A DNA stretch of 64,000 bases from Acd1 sp049973945 (GCA_049973945.1 JBMFJH010000007.1:1-64000), one strand, 5' to 3'. Positions 1-8,871 are shown, counted from the stretch's first letter. A program made the numbers and translations. The notes: generated from the letters alone by a model not told the origin.

Positions 1-30
1 CTCACCATTCTATGGGGCGGGCGTTCCGCC

Positions 31-741
31 TCAAGATACTCTCCGCGAGTAGATCTCCCCTAAGTGGTTGTGAGTTTTCAGAGAAACGAAGTTCCCCGCC
101 TTCAGGAAGTCCCTGAGTCTGTCAATTTCGTGAAACTTCATGGACTGAACGTAATGGATCTTAGTTCCCTTCGCCCATTCTGGATAGAACCCCGCCGAAG
201 GTCCTGTAAGCACGTTCGTCCCTCTCGAGATCTCCAGGATCCTTTCAAGCGTGAAGTTGAGGAGGGTCATCCCAGTTATTATGTTAGTTCTGCACTCTGG
301 GATCAAGAGTTCCTCCTCCGCGTCCGACAATGCGTTCCCCCTCAACCATGCTGACCTCTCGAAGACGTACACCTTCTTCCCCGAGAGCTCCTTGACCAGC
401 GGGCCCAGGTTTCCAATAACACAAACCGGCTCCTCGATGGGAGGCTCGTCGTACCTGACCGTCACGTACTTCTGGGAAATCGCGTTGATCAAGGCGAGCC
501 CCAGGCTCCTGTTGACTACGTCCAGGCTCCTGACCAGCCTCAAGAGGTTGTCGACGTCGGGCCTAATGCTCTCCCTGTGGTTGTGCAAGTCCTCGTGGGG
601 TATGTGAGACATGCCTATGTATTCCTTTCCGTCCTCGTCCCTGACGACGACGTACGCCGCCCTGAGACAGGCGCAATAGTCCACGACCCTCATTCCGCGG
701 GCGTATTCCATCGCCCTCTCTGCCAAGGTCTGCAGGATCAT
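31..741 (-). CDS. DUF364 / putative heavy-metal-chelation family protein
   Basis: A 236-codon gene starting at ATG. It resembles the DUF364 (PF04016-like) family: a Rossmann-like half begins at CVIGNLGPLV (about residue 107), continues with KKVYVFERS, and carries the family hallmark TGPSAGFYPEWAKG near residue 180. DUF364 proteins are linked in the literature to metal chelation or metallophore-like chemistry, but the reaction is not established, so I assign none. The N-terminal part (DUF4213-like) contains a Cys pair, DYCACLRAA. It is transcribed alone; a 243-base gap separates it from the sugar operon, which runs in the same direction. No metal-uptake genes lie beside it in the window. Confidence 0.75.
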   Translation of the reverse strand: MILQTLAERAMEYARGMRVVDYCACLRAAYVVVRDEDGKEYIGMSHIPHEDLHNHRESIRPDVDNLLRLVRSLDVVNRSLGLALINAISQKYVTVRYDEPPIEEPVCVIGNLGPLVKELSGKKVYVFERSAWLRGNALSDAEEELLIPECRTNIITGMTLLNFTLERILEISRGTNVLTGPSAGFYPEWAKGTKIHYVQSMKFHEIDRLRDFLKAGNFVSLKTHNHLGEIYSRRVS

Positions 742-984
742 GTGTCTTTTGCTCCCCTTGGTCGTGGAGGGAAAAAACGCTTAGTCGTTGGATCTCGCCA
801 ACGCGTCGGGCGTGTAGCTTGAGGCTTCAGTAGACCCTATCGAAGCGCACTCCCATACTTCCGAACCGTGCCCTCCACACAGAACCCGCGCACGAATGCC
901 TATAGGTGTCGGCGTTGGTCAAGAGAAAAGGCGAGCGACGCTGATGAGTTGAGAAAGACTAGAAGAAAAGAACGGGACTGAACC

Positions 985-1776
985 TTAACTCTTGCTGAAG
1001 TCGCACGTGAAGGGCTTCCTGCCCCTCACTTCGGCCTCGATCCGGTAAACCTGCCCTCCCACGCCGTCCCTCCCCGAAGTAGTGACGAAGGCCTCATTCA
1101 CACCTAACGCGACAGAAGTCACGAGCTTCACCGGAATCTCGATGGACATTTCCAACTTCCCCCCATTCCAAACACTGATTAGTCCCCCGCCGTAGTGGGC
1201 GACCCAGAGCCTGCCCTGCTCGTCGATCGTCATCCCGTCGGGGACTCCCGGGATTAAGGAGGTATCGATAGTTCTCTTCAATTTCATGGACGGGTAGGAG
1301 AAGACCAGAATAGTCCTCCTCGGCGAGTCTATCAGGTAGAACTCGTCGTCGAGCCAGTCCATGCCGTTCGACACCGTCAACCCCTTAACTAGCTCCCTGA
1401 ACTTCCTCCCGTCAAAGGAGTACAGCTTGCCTATTGGCCTCCTCTCCTCCAAGTCCATTGTTCCCACCCAGAACTCGCCTTCAGGTGAGCACTTGCCGTC
1501 GTTGAACCTCACCCCCTCTTCGTCCAGGCTCCACGTCCTCCCTTCGTACACCACCGACCTGAAGGAGGTGTAGACCAGCTCTCTATCCACGGAAAAAGCC
1601 AGGGTAGTCGGCGTCCTAACGCTCAGCAACTTCTCCTCTCTCCCAGAGCTCAGCCTGTATATCGCGTTTCCCTCTATGTCGACCCAGTAAAGGTCTCCGC
1701 TCTCCCAGTCGAGGAGTGGGGACTCCGCGAGCCTGAAGCTATGGTTCACCAGTACTTCTACCCTCATCACTTCCAC
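985..1776 (-). CDS. SMP-30/gluconolactonase family protein
   Basis: A 263-residue protein of the SMP-30/gluconolactonase/LRE six-bladed beta-propeller family. Visible family motifs are the N-terminal AESPLLDWESGDLYWVDIEG, the metal-site FNDGKCSPEGEFWVGTMD near residue 92, SNGMDW in the middle, and PDGMTIDEQGRLWVA. The family hydrolyses sugar lactones with a divalent metal. The start overlaps the 3' end of the glucose dehydrogenase by 10 bases, so it is the last gene of the operon. Its place fits hydrolysis of glucono-1,5-lactone to gluconate between the dehydrogenase and the dehydratase. Many Sulfolobales are thought to let the lactone open spontaneously, so a dedicated operonic lactonase is worth noting. 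Substrate is inferred from context. Confidence 0.85.
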   Translation of the reverse strand: MEVMRVEVLVNHSFRLAESPLLDWESGDLYWVDIEGNAIYRLSSGREEKLLSVRTPTTLAFSVDRELVYTSFRSVVYEGRTWSLDEEGVRFNDGKCSPEGEFWVGTMDLEERRPIGKLYSFDGRKFRELVKGLTVSNGMDWLDDEFYLIDSPRRTILVFSYPSMKLKRTIDTSLIPGVPDGMTIDEQGRLWVAHYGGGLISVWNGGKLEMSIEIPVKLVTSVALGVNEAFVTTSGRDGVGGQVYRIEAEVRGRKPFTCDFSKS

Positions 1777-2849
1777 CTTATGACCGCCTTCAGGCCGCTG
1801 TGCTTCAGGGCCTCCCCGAACTCCTCAGGCTTGAATACGCCGGTGTCTATCAAGGCCTTTAACACCCTCTCGTCCCTCGCGTGCCAGTAGGATATCATGG
1901 TCAAGGCCTGCTCGTAGTTCGTCTTCCCTCCGTCCACCGAGCCCAGGATCGTGACGTTCTTCTCCACTATTGAGGTTATGACTTCCGCGCTAAGCACCTC
2001 GCTCGGCGCCCTGTCGTTGGTCCCGAAGAGCACGGCGACCCCGTTGTTGTTCAGCCCCTTGACCCCGTCTATGACGACCTGAGGGGAGCCGGTCATGTCG
2101 AAGAAGAGGTCATAGCCCTTTAAGTCGACCCTTTTGCCCTGGGTCACGAAGTAGTTCAAGTTCAACAGCTCCGCCACCTTAGCCTTCGCCTCGCTCTCAG
2201 ACCTGTGAAAGACGGTTATGTCCTCTATCCCGAGGAACTTCAGGGCCATCGCAAGCAACGCCCCTTCCGTGCCGAAGCCTGAAATCACGGCCTTCAGGCA
2301 GGAGAATGAGGTGTCCTCGCAGACCTGGTAGTACCTTGTCAGGACGTGCTGTAGCGACTCTATTATCTTCATGACGTTCTTCATGGGCTCCGTTAACACT
2401 GCGTAGACCTCGAGGTCCGGGTCTTTGACCTTCACGAGGTACTCAGGCACGTCCACGAACTCCTCCCTCTGGAAGCCGTGCAGTCCCCTAATCCCCGCCT
2501 CGACGAACTGGTCGTTCTCGCAGTAGTCCGCCCTCCACATCTTCGCGTGGAAGCACTTCCCATCCCTCCTGACTATTGGAACTACCAGGTCGCCCTCCTT
2601 CAGGCCCGAGACTCCCTCGCCTACCTCCTTTACCCTGGCTAAGCCCTCGTGGCCTATGACGAGCTTCTCCTCCCCGGGGGGAGGCCTGGCGAACTTGAGG
2701 GAGTTGCTGACTAGGGCCTTGTCAGTCCCGCATATCCCGACGTAGAGGGTCTCGAGCCTGACTTTACCCCTCGTCAGCTCCTCGCCCTTGTAGTCGATCA
2801 ACTCGTAGCCCGTCTTCCCCGGCGTGACCGCTATTGCCCTCATCTTCAC
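1767..2849 (-). CDS. gdh: glucose (aldose) 1-dehydrogenase, MDR family
   Basis: A 360-residue zinc-dependent medium-chain dehydrogenase of the Sulfolobus glucose dehydrogenase type. It has GICGTDKALVS (catalytic-zinc cysteine) near residue 40, GHEGLARV for the second ligand, a reduced structural-zinc region, LTEPMKNVMK, and a Rossmann segment GFGTEGALLAMALKF. It oxidises D-glucose, and probably galactose and pentoses, to the lactone with NAD(P)+. Two initiator Met codons are close together (MKMRAIAV); the second may be the real start. The dehydratase stop codon is only four bases upstream, so the genes are co-transcribed. The family in Sulfolobus feeds the branched Entner-Doudoroff pathway; promiscuity for other sugars is known for the family and not visible here. 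Confidence 0.9.
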   Translation of the reverse strand: MKMRAIAVTPGKTGYELIDYKGEELTRGKVRLETLYVGICGTDKALVSNSLKFARPPPGEEKLVIGHEGLARVKEVGEGVSGLKEGDLVVPIVRRDGKCFHAKMWRADYCENDQFVEAGIRGLHGFQREEFVDVPEYLVKVKDPDLEVYAVLTEPMKNVMKIIESLQHVLTRYYQVCEDTSFSCLKAVISGFGTEGALLAMALKFLGIEDITVFHRSESEAKAKVAELLNLNYFVTQGKRVDLKGYDLFFDMTGSPQVVIDGVKGLNNNGVAVLFGTNDRAPSEVLSAEVITSIVEKNVTILGSVDGGKTNYEQALTMISYWHARDERVLKALIDTGVFKPEEFGEALKHSGLKAVIRWK

Positions 2850-2853
2850 CGCC

Positions 2854-4035
2854 TCAGTACGACTTCCAGGTGCCCTTCACCACCCAGACCGGCTCCTCAG
2901 AGACTTCTAACGCCTGGGGCTCCACCCTGAGCTCCTCTACCAGCTTCTCGTTCACGTCGACCCCTATGCCGGGCTTGTTGGGGACTCTAGACTTCCCTCC
3001 CTCTACCGGCGTCGAGTTGTAGACCAAGTCCCTCTTCCACTGAGGGAACCAGTCGTAGAAGCTCTCGAGGATGGCGAAGTTCGGTATGACGGAGCTCATC
3101 TGCACTTCCACAGCGTTCTGGATCGGCCCGAAGGCGTTGTGGAAGGCTATGTCGACGCTGAATGCCTCGGCCACCGAGACTACTTTCCTAGCGACGGTGA
3201 CCCCGCCTATGTTCGTCACGTCGGGCTGGAGTATGTCCACCAACCCCTCCCTGATGTAGAACGCCGCCTCCTTCAGGCTTGTGAGCCTCTCGCCCATCGC
3301 GACGGGAACCCTCGTAGCCCTTCTGTAGGCCCTGTAGCCCTCCACGTCCTCGTGGTGGACTGGCTCCTCGGCGAAGTACACGTCGTACTTCTCAAGGATT
3401 TTAGCTATCCTGATCGCTGAATAAGCGTTGAACCTCCCGTGGTGCTCTATCATTATTTTCACTTCTTCCCCCACGGCCTCCCTGACGGCCTTGACCCTCT
3501 CCTCAGCTTGTTTCAACCCCTTCTCGTCTATGGAATCGAAGTGCTCCCCGAACGGGTCGAACTTCAGGGCCTTGTAGCCCTTTCCCACGACCTCCTTGGC
3601 CTTCCTGGCGAAGTCTTCTGGGGTCACGCAGTCGGAGTACCAGCCGTTGGCGTAGACCTCGACTTCGTCCCTCACTCTCCCGCCGAGGAGCTCGTAAATC
3701 GGGGCCCCGAGCTCCTTGCCCAGAATGTCCCAGGAGGCTATGTCTATCGCTGAGACTGCAGTTGCGGACTCGAAGGACTTGGCTAGGTAGAAGTCGTGTT
3801 TGTACCACTCGTGGTAGTTCCTCTCGACTTCCTCGACCTCCTTTCCCACGTAGGCCTTGGCCACCTGCTTTACGGCGCTGTAGACGTTGATCACCCTGAG
3901 GGTGGGAACCGCCTCGCCCCAGCCCACAGCGCCGTTAGAAGTCACTACCTTGACCAAGATCATTGAGGAGGCCCACGTGGCTCCTCCCTTCTCCTTAGAG
4001 GTGAGGACTATCGGCTCTACCTCTTTGATTTTCAT
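2854..4035 (-). CDS. gnaD: D-gluconate/D-galactonate dehydratase (enolase superfamily)
   Basis: A 393-residue protein of the mandelate racemase/enolase superfamily that is strikingly like Sulfolobus gluconate dehydratase along its whole length, from KIKEVEPIVLTSKEKG to EEPVWVVKGTWKSY. Metal and catalytic features are present: ALKFDPFG (Lys region), IMIEHHGRFN, FAEEPVHHED, AMGERL, and DIAFHNAFGP near residue 300. It removes water from gluconate or galactonate to give 2-keto-3-deoxy sugar acids, the committed step of the non-phosphorylative Entner-Doudoroff pathway. It is the first gene of a three-gene minus-strand operon with the dehydrogenase and lactonase. A TATA-like box about 25-30 bases before the ATG suggests a leaderless transcript. 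Confidence 0.92.
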   Translation of the reverse strand: MKIKEVEPIVLTSKEKGGATWASSMILVKVVTSNGAVGWGEAVPTLRVINVYSAVKQVAKAYVGKEVEEVERNYHEWYKHDFYLAKSFESATAVSAIDIASWDILGKELGAPIYELLGGRVRDEVEVYANGWYSDCVTPEDFARKAKEVVGKGYKALKFDPFGEHFDSIDEKGLKQAEERVKAVREAVGEEVKIMIEHHGRFNAYSAIRIAKILEKYDVYFAEEPVHHEDVEGYRAYRRATRVPVAMGERLTSLKEAAFYIREGLVDILQPDVTNIGGVTVARKVVSVAEAFSVDIAFHNAFGPIQNAVEVQMSSVIPNFAILESFYDWFPQWKRDLVYNSTPVEGGKSRVPNKPGIGVDVNEKLVEELRVEPQALEVSEEPVWVVKGTWKSY

Positions 4036-4437
4036 GAGCGTTGTACTCTAATCAAGAGATTATACGCGTATCTCACGAAAGTCAGTCGTAACGCCTTTTA
4101 AATGCAGAAGGTCGTTCAGGTCTCGCGACTAACGTGAGCTCTCCAGTACAAAGCCTCGTTCTAGCGTTGGTGCCCATGGAGTTATGCGTAAGTCGCGAAA
4201 GAAGTAGAACAATGGTTTCCTTTACTTTAACTTTGTTATTTGGGTTAAACCAGAATTGACTTGTTGCCACGCTCGAGGGTGCTTCGAATTAACTCCGCGT
4301 CGTCGACTCCAGTACCTTAAAAGGTCAAAAGTTCGCGTGTACCGTTGGTCGAAGCCCGATATCCCCTAACATTAGATGTTGCCGTTAACGTAACGCCAGT
4401 GTCGCTCTCATCGCTTTTCTGGCTTCACAGCTCATTC
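4036..4437. other. intergenic region, no gene recognised
   Basis: This holds the gnaD promoter at its left end and a plus-strand TATA-like box CCTTAAAAGG (around 4315-4323) near its right end. That box sits inside a short inverted repeat (arms ACCTT/AAGGT). Open frames here are short and look unlike protein. The box would fit a leaderless TTG start at 4345, but the peptide that would add to the downstream PaREP1 protein has no family character. Confidence 0.5.
4059..4067 (-). promoter_or_regulatory. TATA-box promoter of the gnaD operon
   Basis: On the minus strand the sequence GCGTATAATC lies 24-32 bases upstream of the gnaD ATG at 4035. This is the spacing expected for a Sulfolobales leaderless promoter, in which transcription starts at or next to the start codon. 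No Shine-Dalgarno-like purine run is seen between box and ATG. Confidence 0.55.
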
Positions 4438-4878
4438 ATGACTAGACGTCAGGCCCGTTACAGGCTTAATACGGTCGGACGGCAACAATTCATAAAGAGG
4501 AAGGCGAGCTTGCTCTCGGTCGCCGACGTTCTTCTCATAGAGGCAGACGAGCTCTTAGAGAAGGGCGACGTAGTGCAGGCAAGCGAGAAGTATTACAAAG
4601 CCGCCGAGGCAGCGGTAAAACTCCTCGTTAAGACCCTTGACCTGCGGAACGTAATTGAAGAGGCGAGGGAAGAGGGGTTTTGGAGCTTGGGGGTCTTACA
4701 CAATGCCGTGTCTGAAATAGCTCAGAGACTGAGGGACGAAAGAGTGGTCGACCTGTGGAAGTCGGCCGTCGCTATCCTAACTGCAGGCCTCCCCAAGGAG
4801 GTCTTAGCGAAGGAGGCGGAGAAGGTGAGGGAGCTCGTCGAGCTCTCGGATAAAGTCGCTAATCTCAAATTGGATTAA
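4438..4878 (+). CDS. PaREP1-family protein
   Basis: The conserved part begins at ADVLLIEADELLEKGD and runs through VQASEKYYKAAEAAVKLLVK, the typical PaREP1 helical-hairpin signature, then to WSLGVLHNAVSEIAQ. PaREP1 proteins are small archaeal repeat-family proteins of unknown function, multiplied in Thermoproteota and predicted to resemble HEPN-type helical bundles. The start is uncertain. I use the ATG at 4438; an in-frame TTG at 4345 is better placed after a TATA-like box but adds 31 residues without family character, and a TTG near 4510 would give a more standard length. Three other PaREP1 genes lie at 32.5, 43.4 and 61.2 kb. Confidence 0.65.
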   Translation: MTRRQARYRLNTVGRQQFIKRKASLLSVADVLLIEADELLEKGDVVQASEKYYKAAEAAVKLLVKTLDLRNVIEEAREEGFWSLGVLHNAVSEIAQRLRDERVVDLWKSAVAILTAGLPKEVLAKEAEKVRELVELSDKVANLKLD

Positions 4879-4947
4879 GCGTCCCTAGCCTTTGCCCAGT
4901 ATTGCTCACTAGAAAAGCTCTTATCCGTGGGAAAGAGATTTCATTTC

Positions 4948-5184
4948 GTGGGAACGAGAGTAAAGCTCGACGACAAGGGGAGGATAGTGATCCCCAAGGA
5001 GGTCAGGGAGAGGTTCAACCTGAGGGAGGGGTCTGACCTGGAGCTCTACGTTGAGGGGGACAAGATAGTCCTCAAGGTCAGGAGGGTAACAGTGGACGAC
5101 ATTTACGGCCTTGCGGGCAAGGAGAGCGTCTCCCTAGAAGAGGTCGAGGGTGCTCTGGGCCTTGAGGGCGATGGTCGACTCTAA
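4948..5184 (+). CDS. vapB: AbrB/MazE-type antitoxin (VapB)
   Basis: A small swapped-hairpin AbrB-family protein: RVKLDDKGRIVIPKEVRERF followed by LELYVEGDKIVLKVRR. The C-terminal tail (DDIYGLAGKESVSLEEVEG) is the sort of extension that wraps a PIN toxin. I choose the GTG at 4948 because a TATA-like CTCTTATCC lies about 27 bases upstream; an in-frame GTG at 4927 would add seven residues but would sit on top of that box. The stop overlaps the toxin gene by 14 bases, so the pair is translationally linked. It should bind and silence the PIN protein and repress its own promoter. Confidence 0.82.
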   Translation: MGTRVKLDDKGRIVIPKEVRERFNLREGSDLELYVEGDKIVLKVRRVTVDDIYGLAGKESVSLEEVEGALGLEGDGRL

Positions 5185-5557
5185 CGTCTTCGTCTACGTC
5201 CTCTTCTCTGACCCGGAGTACGGCGAGAGGGCGAAGGCCCTCCTCAAGGAGGCGGAAGAGAAGGGAGGAGTAACTTCGACCCTAGCCGTTTCCCAAGTCC
5301 TGGCCCACCTGGAGAGGAGGAAGAGGTTCGAGGCGATCCCGGTCTTCCTGGAGTACTTGAACGGGTCGGGGATCGAAGTCCTGGAAACGACCTGGGAGGA
5401 CTTCCTAGAGGGCGCCAAATTGATAAGGGAGAGGGGACTGAGCTACAGGCTCTGGGACGACGCGGTTATCCAAGCCCAGATGAGGAGGGCCAAGGTCGAG
5501 GTGGTCATTTCGAACGACGCTGATTTCGACATCCTGGGGGCCAAGAGGGTGTTCTAA
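5171..5557 (+). CDS. vapC: PIN-domain RNase toxin (VapC)
   Basis: A 128-residue PIN-domain protein starting at the ATG of MVDSNVFVYV. Acidic residues of the PIN active site are visible at D3, in WDDAVIQ near residues 93-94, and in SNDADFD near residues 112-116. The second acidic position, normally a Glu in the first helix region, is not obvious here: the segment reads STLAVSQVLAHLERR, so activity may be altered. Known VapC proteins cut tRNA or rRNA. The gene overlaps the upstream AbrB-type antitoxin, the classic VapBC layout. An earlier in-frame GTG/TTG codon exists but adds residues before the beta-strand that opens the fold. Confidence 0.82.
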   Translation: MVDSNVFVYVLFSDPEYGERAKALLKEAEEKGGVTSTLAVSQVLAHLERRKRFEAIPVFLEYLNGSGIEVLETTWEDFLEGAKLIRERGLSYRLWDDAVIQAQMRRAKVEVVISNDADFDILGAKRVF

Positions 5558-5603
5558 GCCACGAAGGCCCGACAACGTTAGAGGCGCGCGGCACTAAGAC
5601 CAC

Positions 5604-6056
5604 TCAAAGCCGTAACGCGTCGCCACGCTGGCTCCTCTCCTTCTCCTCGAGCAACTTCCTCACGGCTTGGACTACCTCGGTCGCCATCCTGAGGGCTTCC
5701 CTCCCGTCGTACTCTGAGTAGAGGAGCTCGGGCGGAGTCCCGGTCTCCTCGTCGCCGTACATGGAGGGCTCCCTCTCCCTCCTCAGAGTCCTCGAGTAGG
5801 AGGCGTACAAGTCCACCTTCTCCTTGAACCAGGGCGGAAACCTGTCGGCGTTAACCTTAAGCACAGGCCCGACGTCGTGGAACTTGGGTACTTCGACCCC
5901 GACTAGCCTGAGGGAGGCCTTTAGGGCGAGCTCCACGGCCTCCTGACAGAACCTGACAGTTATGTTGTACTTCCTCCTCTCGTACTCAATCCTCGCCAGC
6001 TCCAACCTCTCCTCGGCTTGCGAGAGGTAGGACTTAGCCAGGTCGTCAAAGTTCAA
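5604..6056 (-). CDS. HEPN-domain protein (toxin-like partner of MNT)
   Basis: A 150-residue helical protein of the HEPN class: LAKSYLSQAEERLELARIEY, then YNITVRFCQEAVELALKASL and a C-terminal helix EALRMATEVVQAVRKLLEEK. It has the subfamily motif RREREPSMYGDE near residue 95 in place of the strict RX4-6H ribonuclease motif. HEPN proteins of this type act as RNases or as RNA- or nucleotide-binding partners of small nucleotidyltransferases. It overlaps the 3' end of the MNT gene by 11 bases, with MNT first. It is one of several such pairs in the window; toxicity is not shown by the sequence. Confidence 0.8.
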   Translation of the reverse strand: MNFDDLAKSYLSQAEERLELARIEYERRKYNITVRFCQEAVELALKASLRLVGVEVPKFHDVGPVLKVNADRFPPWFKEKVDLYASYSRTLRREREPSMYGDEETGTPPELLYSEYDGREALRMATEVVQAVRKLLEEKERSQRGDALRL

Positions 6057-6537
6057 TTACCTCACCGAACTTGTAGTCCTTCTTGAGAACCCAGTACCAC
6101 CTCTTCCCCATCCTAACCCTCTCAGCGCCTAATTCCCTCAACCTCTTCCTGAGCCTCTCCAGCACGTTGGAGAAGAAGTTGTCTTTATCGTAAAGGATGA
6201 CCGCGTCCTCCACCATGTCCAAGTAAAGGGGAGAGAGCCTCTCGGCCTCCTCAGGGGTTTTGAGCACTGGCGACAGCGTGATGTAATGCCCCTTGCTCCA
6301 GTACTCCTCCAGGCCCAGCTTCCCCTCGACCTTCTCCTCGAAAAGCCTGATCCTCTTCAGTATACTATCTTTCGGGAGGTTCCTCACCACCAGGAGGAGG
6401 TCTACGTCGCTGTCCGGCCTGTTGTCGCCCCTCGCTACGCTCCCGTAAAGGACTATCGAGACTAGGTCGTCGCCGAACTCCCTCTTCGCGACCTCGACCA
6501 GCCTCCCTAATATGGTCTTGTAAGGTTCCTGTACCAC
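6046..6537 (-). CDS. MNT-type nucleotidyltransferase (antitoxin-like)
   Basis: A 163-residue minimal nucleotidyltransferase of the pol-beta superfamily. The signature GSVARGDNRPDSDVDLLLV gives GS at 32-33 and the metal-binding aspartates D44 and D46. A C-terminal helical extension (SNVLERLRKRLRELGAERVR) makes it longer than the bare MNT domain. In HEPN-MNT modules the MNT enzyme neutralises the HEPN partner, in studied cases by adding AMP groups. It begins at GTG and is first in the two-gene operon. No strong TATA box was fixed for it. Confidence 0.82.
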   Translation of the reverse strand: MVQEPYKTILGRLVEVAKREFGDDLVSIVLYGSVARGDNRPDSDVDLLLVVRNLPKDSILKRIRLFEEKVEGKLGLEEYWSKGHYITLSPVLKTPEEAERLSPLYLDMVEDAVILYDKDNFFSNVLERLRKRLRELGAERVRMGKRWYWVLKKDYKFGEVIEL

Positions 6538-6637
6538 GTAGTTGTATACAAGTCCCCAACATTTTAACTCTCAACTCTGAAGTTCGTAGATCACGTTACC
6601 GGAAAAACTAAGGCTGACGAGGAGGAGAAAAAACGCC

Positions 6638-8227
6638 TCACTCCGGAGGTATGTACTTGAAGACCTGGGTTATGTCAATCCCGTTCCTCTTGTTCCAGAA
6701 GTAAGACACCGCGTATATCAACGCTCCAAGCCCGTAGATTACCCCTAGGGACGCCAGCGTCTCCGTGTTTATCGGCAACAAGACCTCGTTACCCAGCGTT
6801 ATATAGATCGTGTAGACCAGGAAGCCGAAGGCGAACAGGCCCACCCAGGTTATTACAGGCACCCCCAGCAGCCTCCTCTTGAACGGCACTGCCGTCTCGT
6901 AGATCTGCCTCCTCACGTAAGGCATTAGGGCGACGGAGATCGCGAAGACCGCGTAACCTATCTCGAAGACCACCGTCACGTCTACCAGGGATATGGCGGG
7001 GACGTAGGCGTAAAGCACTACCCCCAGGAAGCCCAAAGCCAACACTATCGCCGTGGCCTTCACCGGTATCGCGTACTTGGGGTTGACGTCAGCGACCCAT
7101 GACGGCAAGATCCTGTCGAAGGCCCAGGCGAACAAGTACCTCGTCAAGGCGACCGCTAGGGGCGGGTTGCTGTAGAAGTTCGGGAGCCACAGCGCAACGA
7201 ACATGATCACGTACAGCAGGACGTTGTGGTTCACGAGCAACGCGAAGAACGGCGTGAACGTGCCTATAGAGGAGAGCGAGTTGTAGACCGTGTCGTTGAT
7301 CCCGTTGTAGTCTATGTAGCTCCAGGAAGTAAGGAACCTCTCGCCAAAGGCGTTTATGTTGAGCTGTGTGAAGAGGACGTAGTAGACGTAGACCATCAGG
7401 ACTACTACGATGGTCGAGTACAGCACGTTGAGCTTGGGCTTCCTCATCTCCCCGCTCCAGGCCGCGGGGAGGTTGTACCAGGAAAAGTAGTACCACACCA
7501 CGGGAATGCCCAGGTAGACGTACTTCACGGGGTCGCTGACGTAGGTGAGCCCGTTAGTCACGGAGCTGTTGTAGACCTCGAAGGCTGGGTCGCTGACGTT
7601 AGTGAAGTCGGCCAGAGCCGAGTAGAACTGCTGGGGGTGGATCTGGGCTAGGGCCGCGAACATAATCAGCGTGGCTACGATGCTTATCGCCCCGGCCACG
7701 GAGGAGAACGTCCAAGTCCACGTCCTCCTCAACGCCATGAGGGATGTCATGACCATTATCAGCGTCCCGACGACCACGCTCCCCTCGGTCGAGGCGAAGA
7801 AGTTCCCCAGGTCGACCAGGTTGGGGTCGTTGTAGTAGAGCCCTAGGCCCGTAAACAGGTAGGCAAACCACTGCGCCCCCAGGTAGCTGTAGAGGCCCAG
7901 GGAGAGGGCGAAGGCCACGAAGAGGGCGAAGTAGTTTATGAAACCTACAATTGGCCCCGCGGCCCTAGCGTTAAAGACGTAGTCTCCCCCAGCCCTGGGC
8001 ATGGAGACCCCAGCGACGTAGTAGAGGGAGACCATGGCCAGGGTCGGAAAAAGGGTTATCGTGAAGGCCAACGGCCAGGAGATCCCCGGGGCCAGCCAGA
8101 GCCAGGAGATTATGAGGAGGGGGACTCCACCTGTCACTAGGCCGAAGGTCGCCATGACCGAAGACCAGGGGCTGATCTCCCTCACGAGCCCCGAGGACTC
8201 CCTCAGGAAGACCTTCTGCTCCTCCAT
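6638..8227 (-). CDS. APC-superfamily amino-acid permease
   Basis: A 529-residue integral membrane protein with about 12 hydrophobic segments, beginning LVREISPWSSVMATFGLVTGG, the usual APC-family first-helix region, with the conserved SMPRAGGDYVFNARA that marks amino-acid/polyamine permeases near residue 75. It should move amino acids or related amines across the cell membrane by cation symport or exchange; the substrate cannot be read from the sequence. It is monocistronic. Upstream, TTAAAATCC lies roughly 38 bases before the ATG, which would leave a short leader. The long loop (NDPNLVDLGNFFASTEGS) between early helices is outward facing by inference. Confidence 0.88.
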   Translation of the reverse strand: MEEQKVFLRESSGLVREISPWSSVMATFGLVTGGVPLLIISWLWLAPGISWPLAFTITLFPTLAMVSLYYVAGVSMPRAGGDYVFNARAAGPIVGFINYFALFVAFALSLGLYSYLGAQWFAYLFTGLGLYYNDPNLVDLGNFFASTEGSVVVGTLIMVMTSLMALRRTWTWTFSSVAGAISIVATLIMFAALAQIHPQQFYSALADFTNVSDPAFEVYNSSVTNGLTYVSDPVKYVYLGIPVVWYYFSWYNLPAAWSGEMRKPKLNVLYSTIVVVLMVYVYYVLFTQLNINAFGERFLTSWSYIDYNGINDTVYNSLSSIGTFTPFFALLVNHNVLLYVIMFVALWLPNFYSNPPLAVALTRYLFAWAFDRILPSWVADVNPKYAIPVKATAIVLALGFLGVVLYAYVPAISLVDVTVVFEIGYAVFAISVALMPYVRRQIYETAVPFKRRLLGVPVITWVGLFAFGFLVYTIYITLGNEVLLPINTETLASLGVIYGLGALIYAVSYFWNKRNGIDITQVFKYIPPE

Positions 8228-8871
8228 CCCGCCGGGGGTTGTGGAACAGGTTACGGATTTTAAGCGTTTCTTAGAATCTGAGGCCTGGGGTAAGGGCTAA
8301 GAACACGGCGGTCGGCCTGACCTTGTTCTTGGGCGAACTGATCTCGGCGTGTAGCTACCGTGCTAGTTCAGGTTCCAACCGCACGCTTACAGCGACGTCC
8401 GTTAATCCTAAGTGCAGGCGGGAGTAGTATACTCCTCCAACTCCGAGCGCCGAGAGGGCCAGTACATCCCCGAAGAGCTCGAAAGGGTAGGCGTGAGATT
8501 TCTACTTGAGCACTACGCTGTGACTATTGCTCAGCCCCTTAGCCTCGACTTCGTTCAGGACTCTCGTCCAGTTCATCGTCTGTGGCACAGCGAAGTCGTT
8601 CGGTTCGCTTCATAGGTCGGCGAGATGAGGAAGGGGATGTCGACCTCCCATAGGACCGTGGCCTTCCAGAATTAAGCGTTTCATGAGACGTGAATAAATT
8701 ATCCCATGAAAAATAAACTTCCTCTTGTCTTTAACGCCTCAGTCAAAGCTAGTACGGCGACCGACCTCAGGACTCCGCGCGAACCTCGGGGCTCAACACA
8801 GATTCCGTCCCTCGCGCCCGGAGGCCTAGGTGACGTCGCGTTCCCCTCAAGAGAGTCCCACTTGCCACCTC
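8228..8871. other. intergenic region, no confident gene
   Basis: This 644-base gap holds the permease promoter at its left end. A 67-codon plus-strand frame at 8412-8615 and a short minus-strand stretch around 8500-8610 (reading NDFAVPQTMNW and then NSHSVVLK before a stop) look slightly protein-like, but neither joins to a recognisable gene. They may be remains of lost genes. I see no repeat, RNA gene or IS end here. Confidence 0.4.

Noticed and set aside
942..977. Possible C/D box RNA (TGATGA ... CTGA)
   Set aside because: The boxes are too close and no internal C'/D' pair is present; such short motifs occur by chance.
8412..8615. 67-codon plus-strand frame as a gene
   Set aside because: No family resemblance, no promoter at the right distance, and GC-rich DNA yields many such chance frames.
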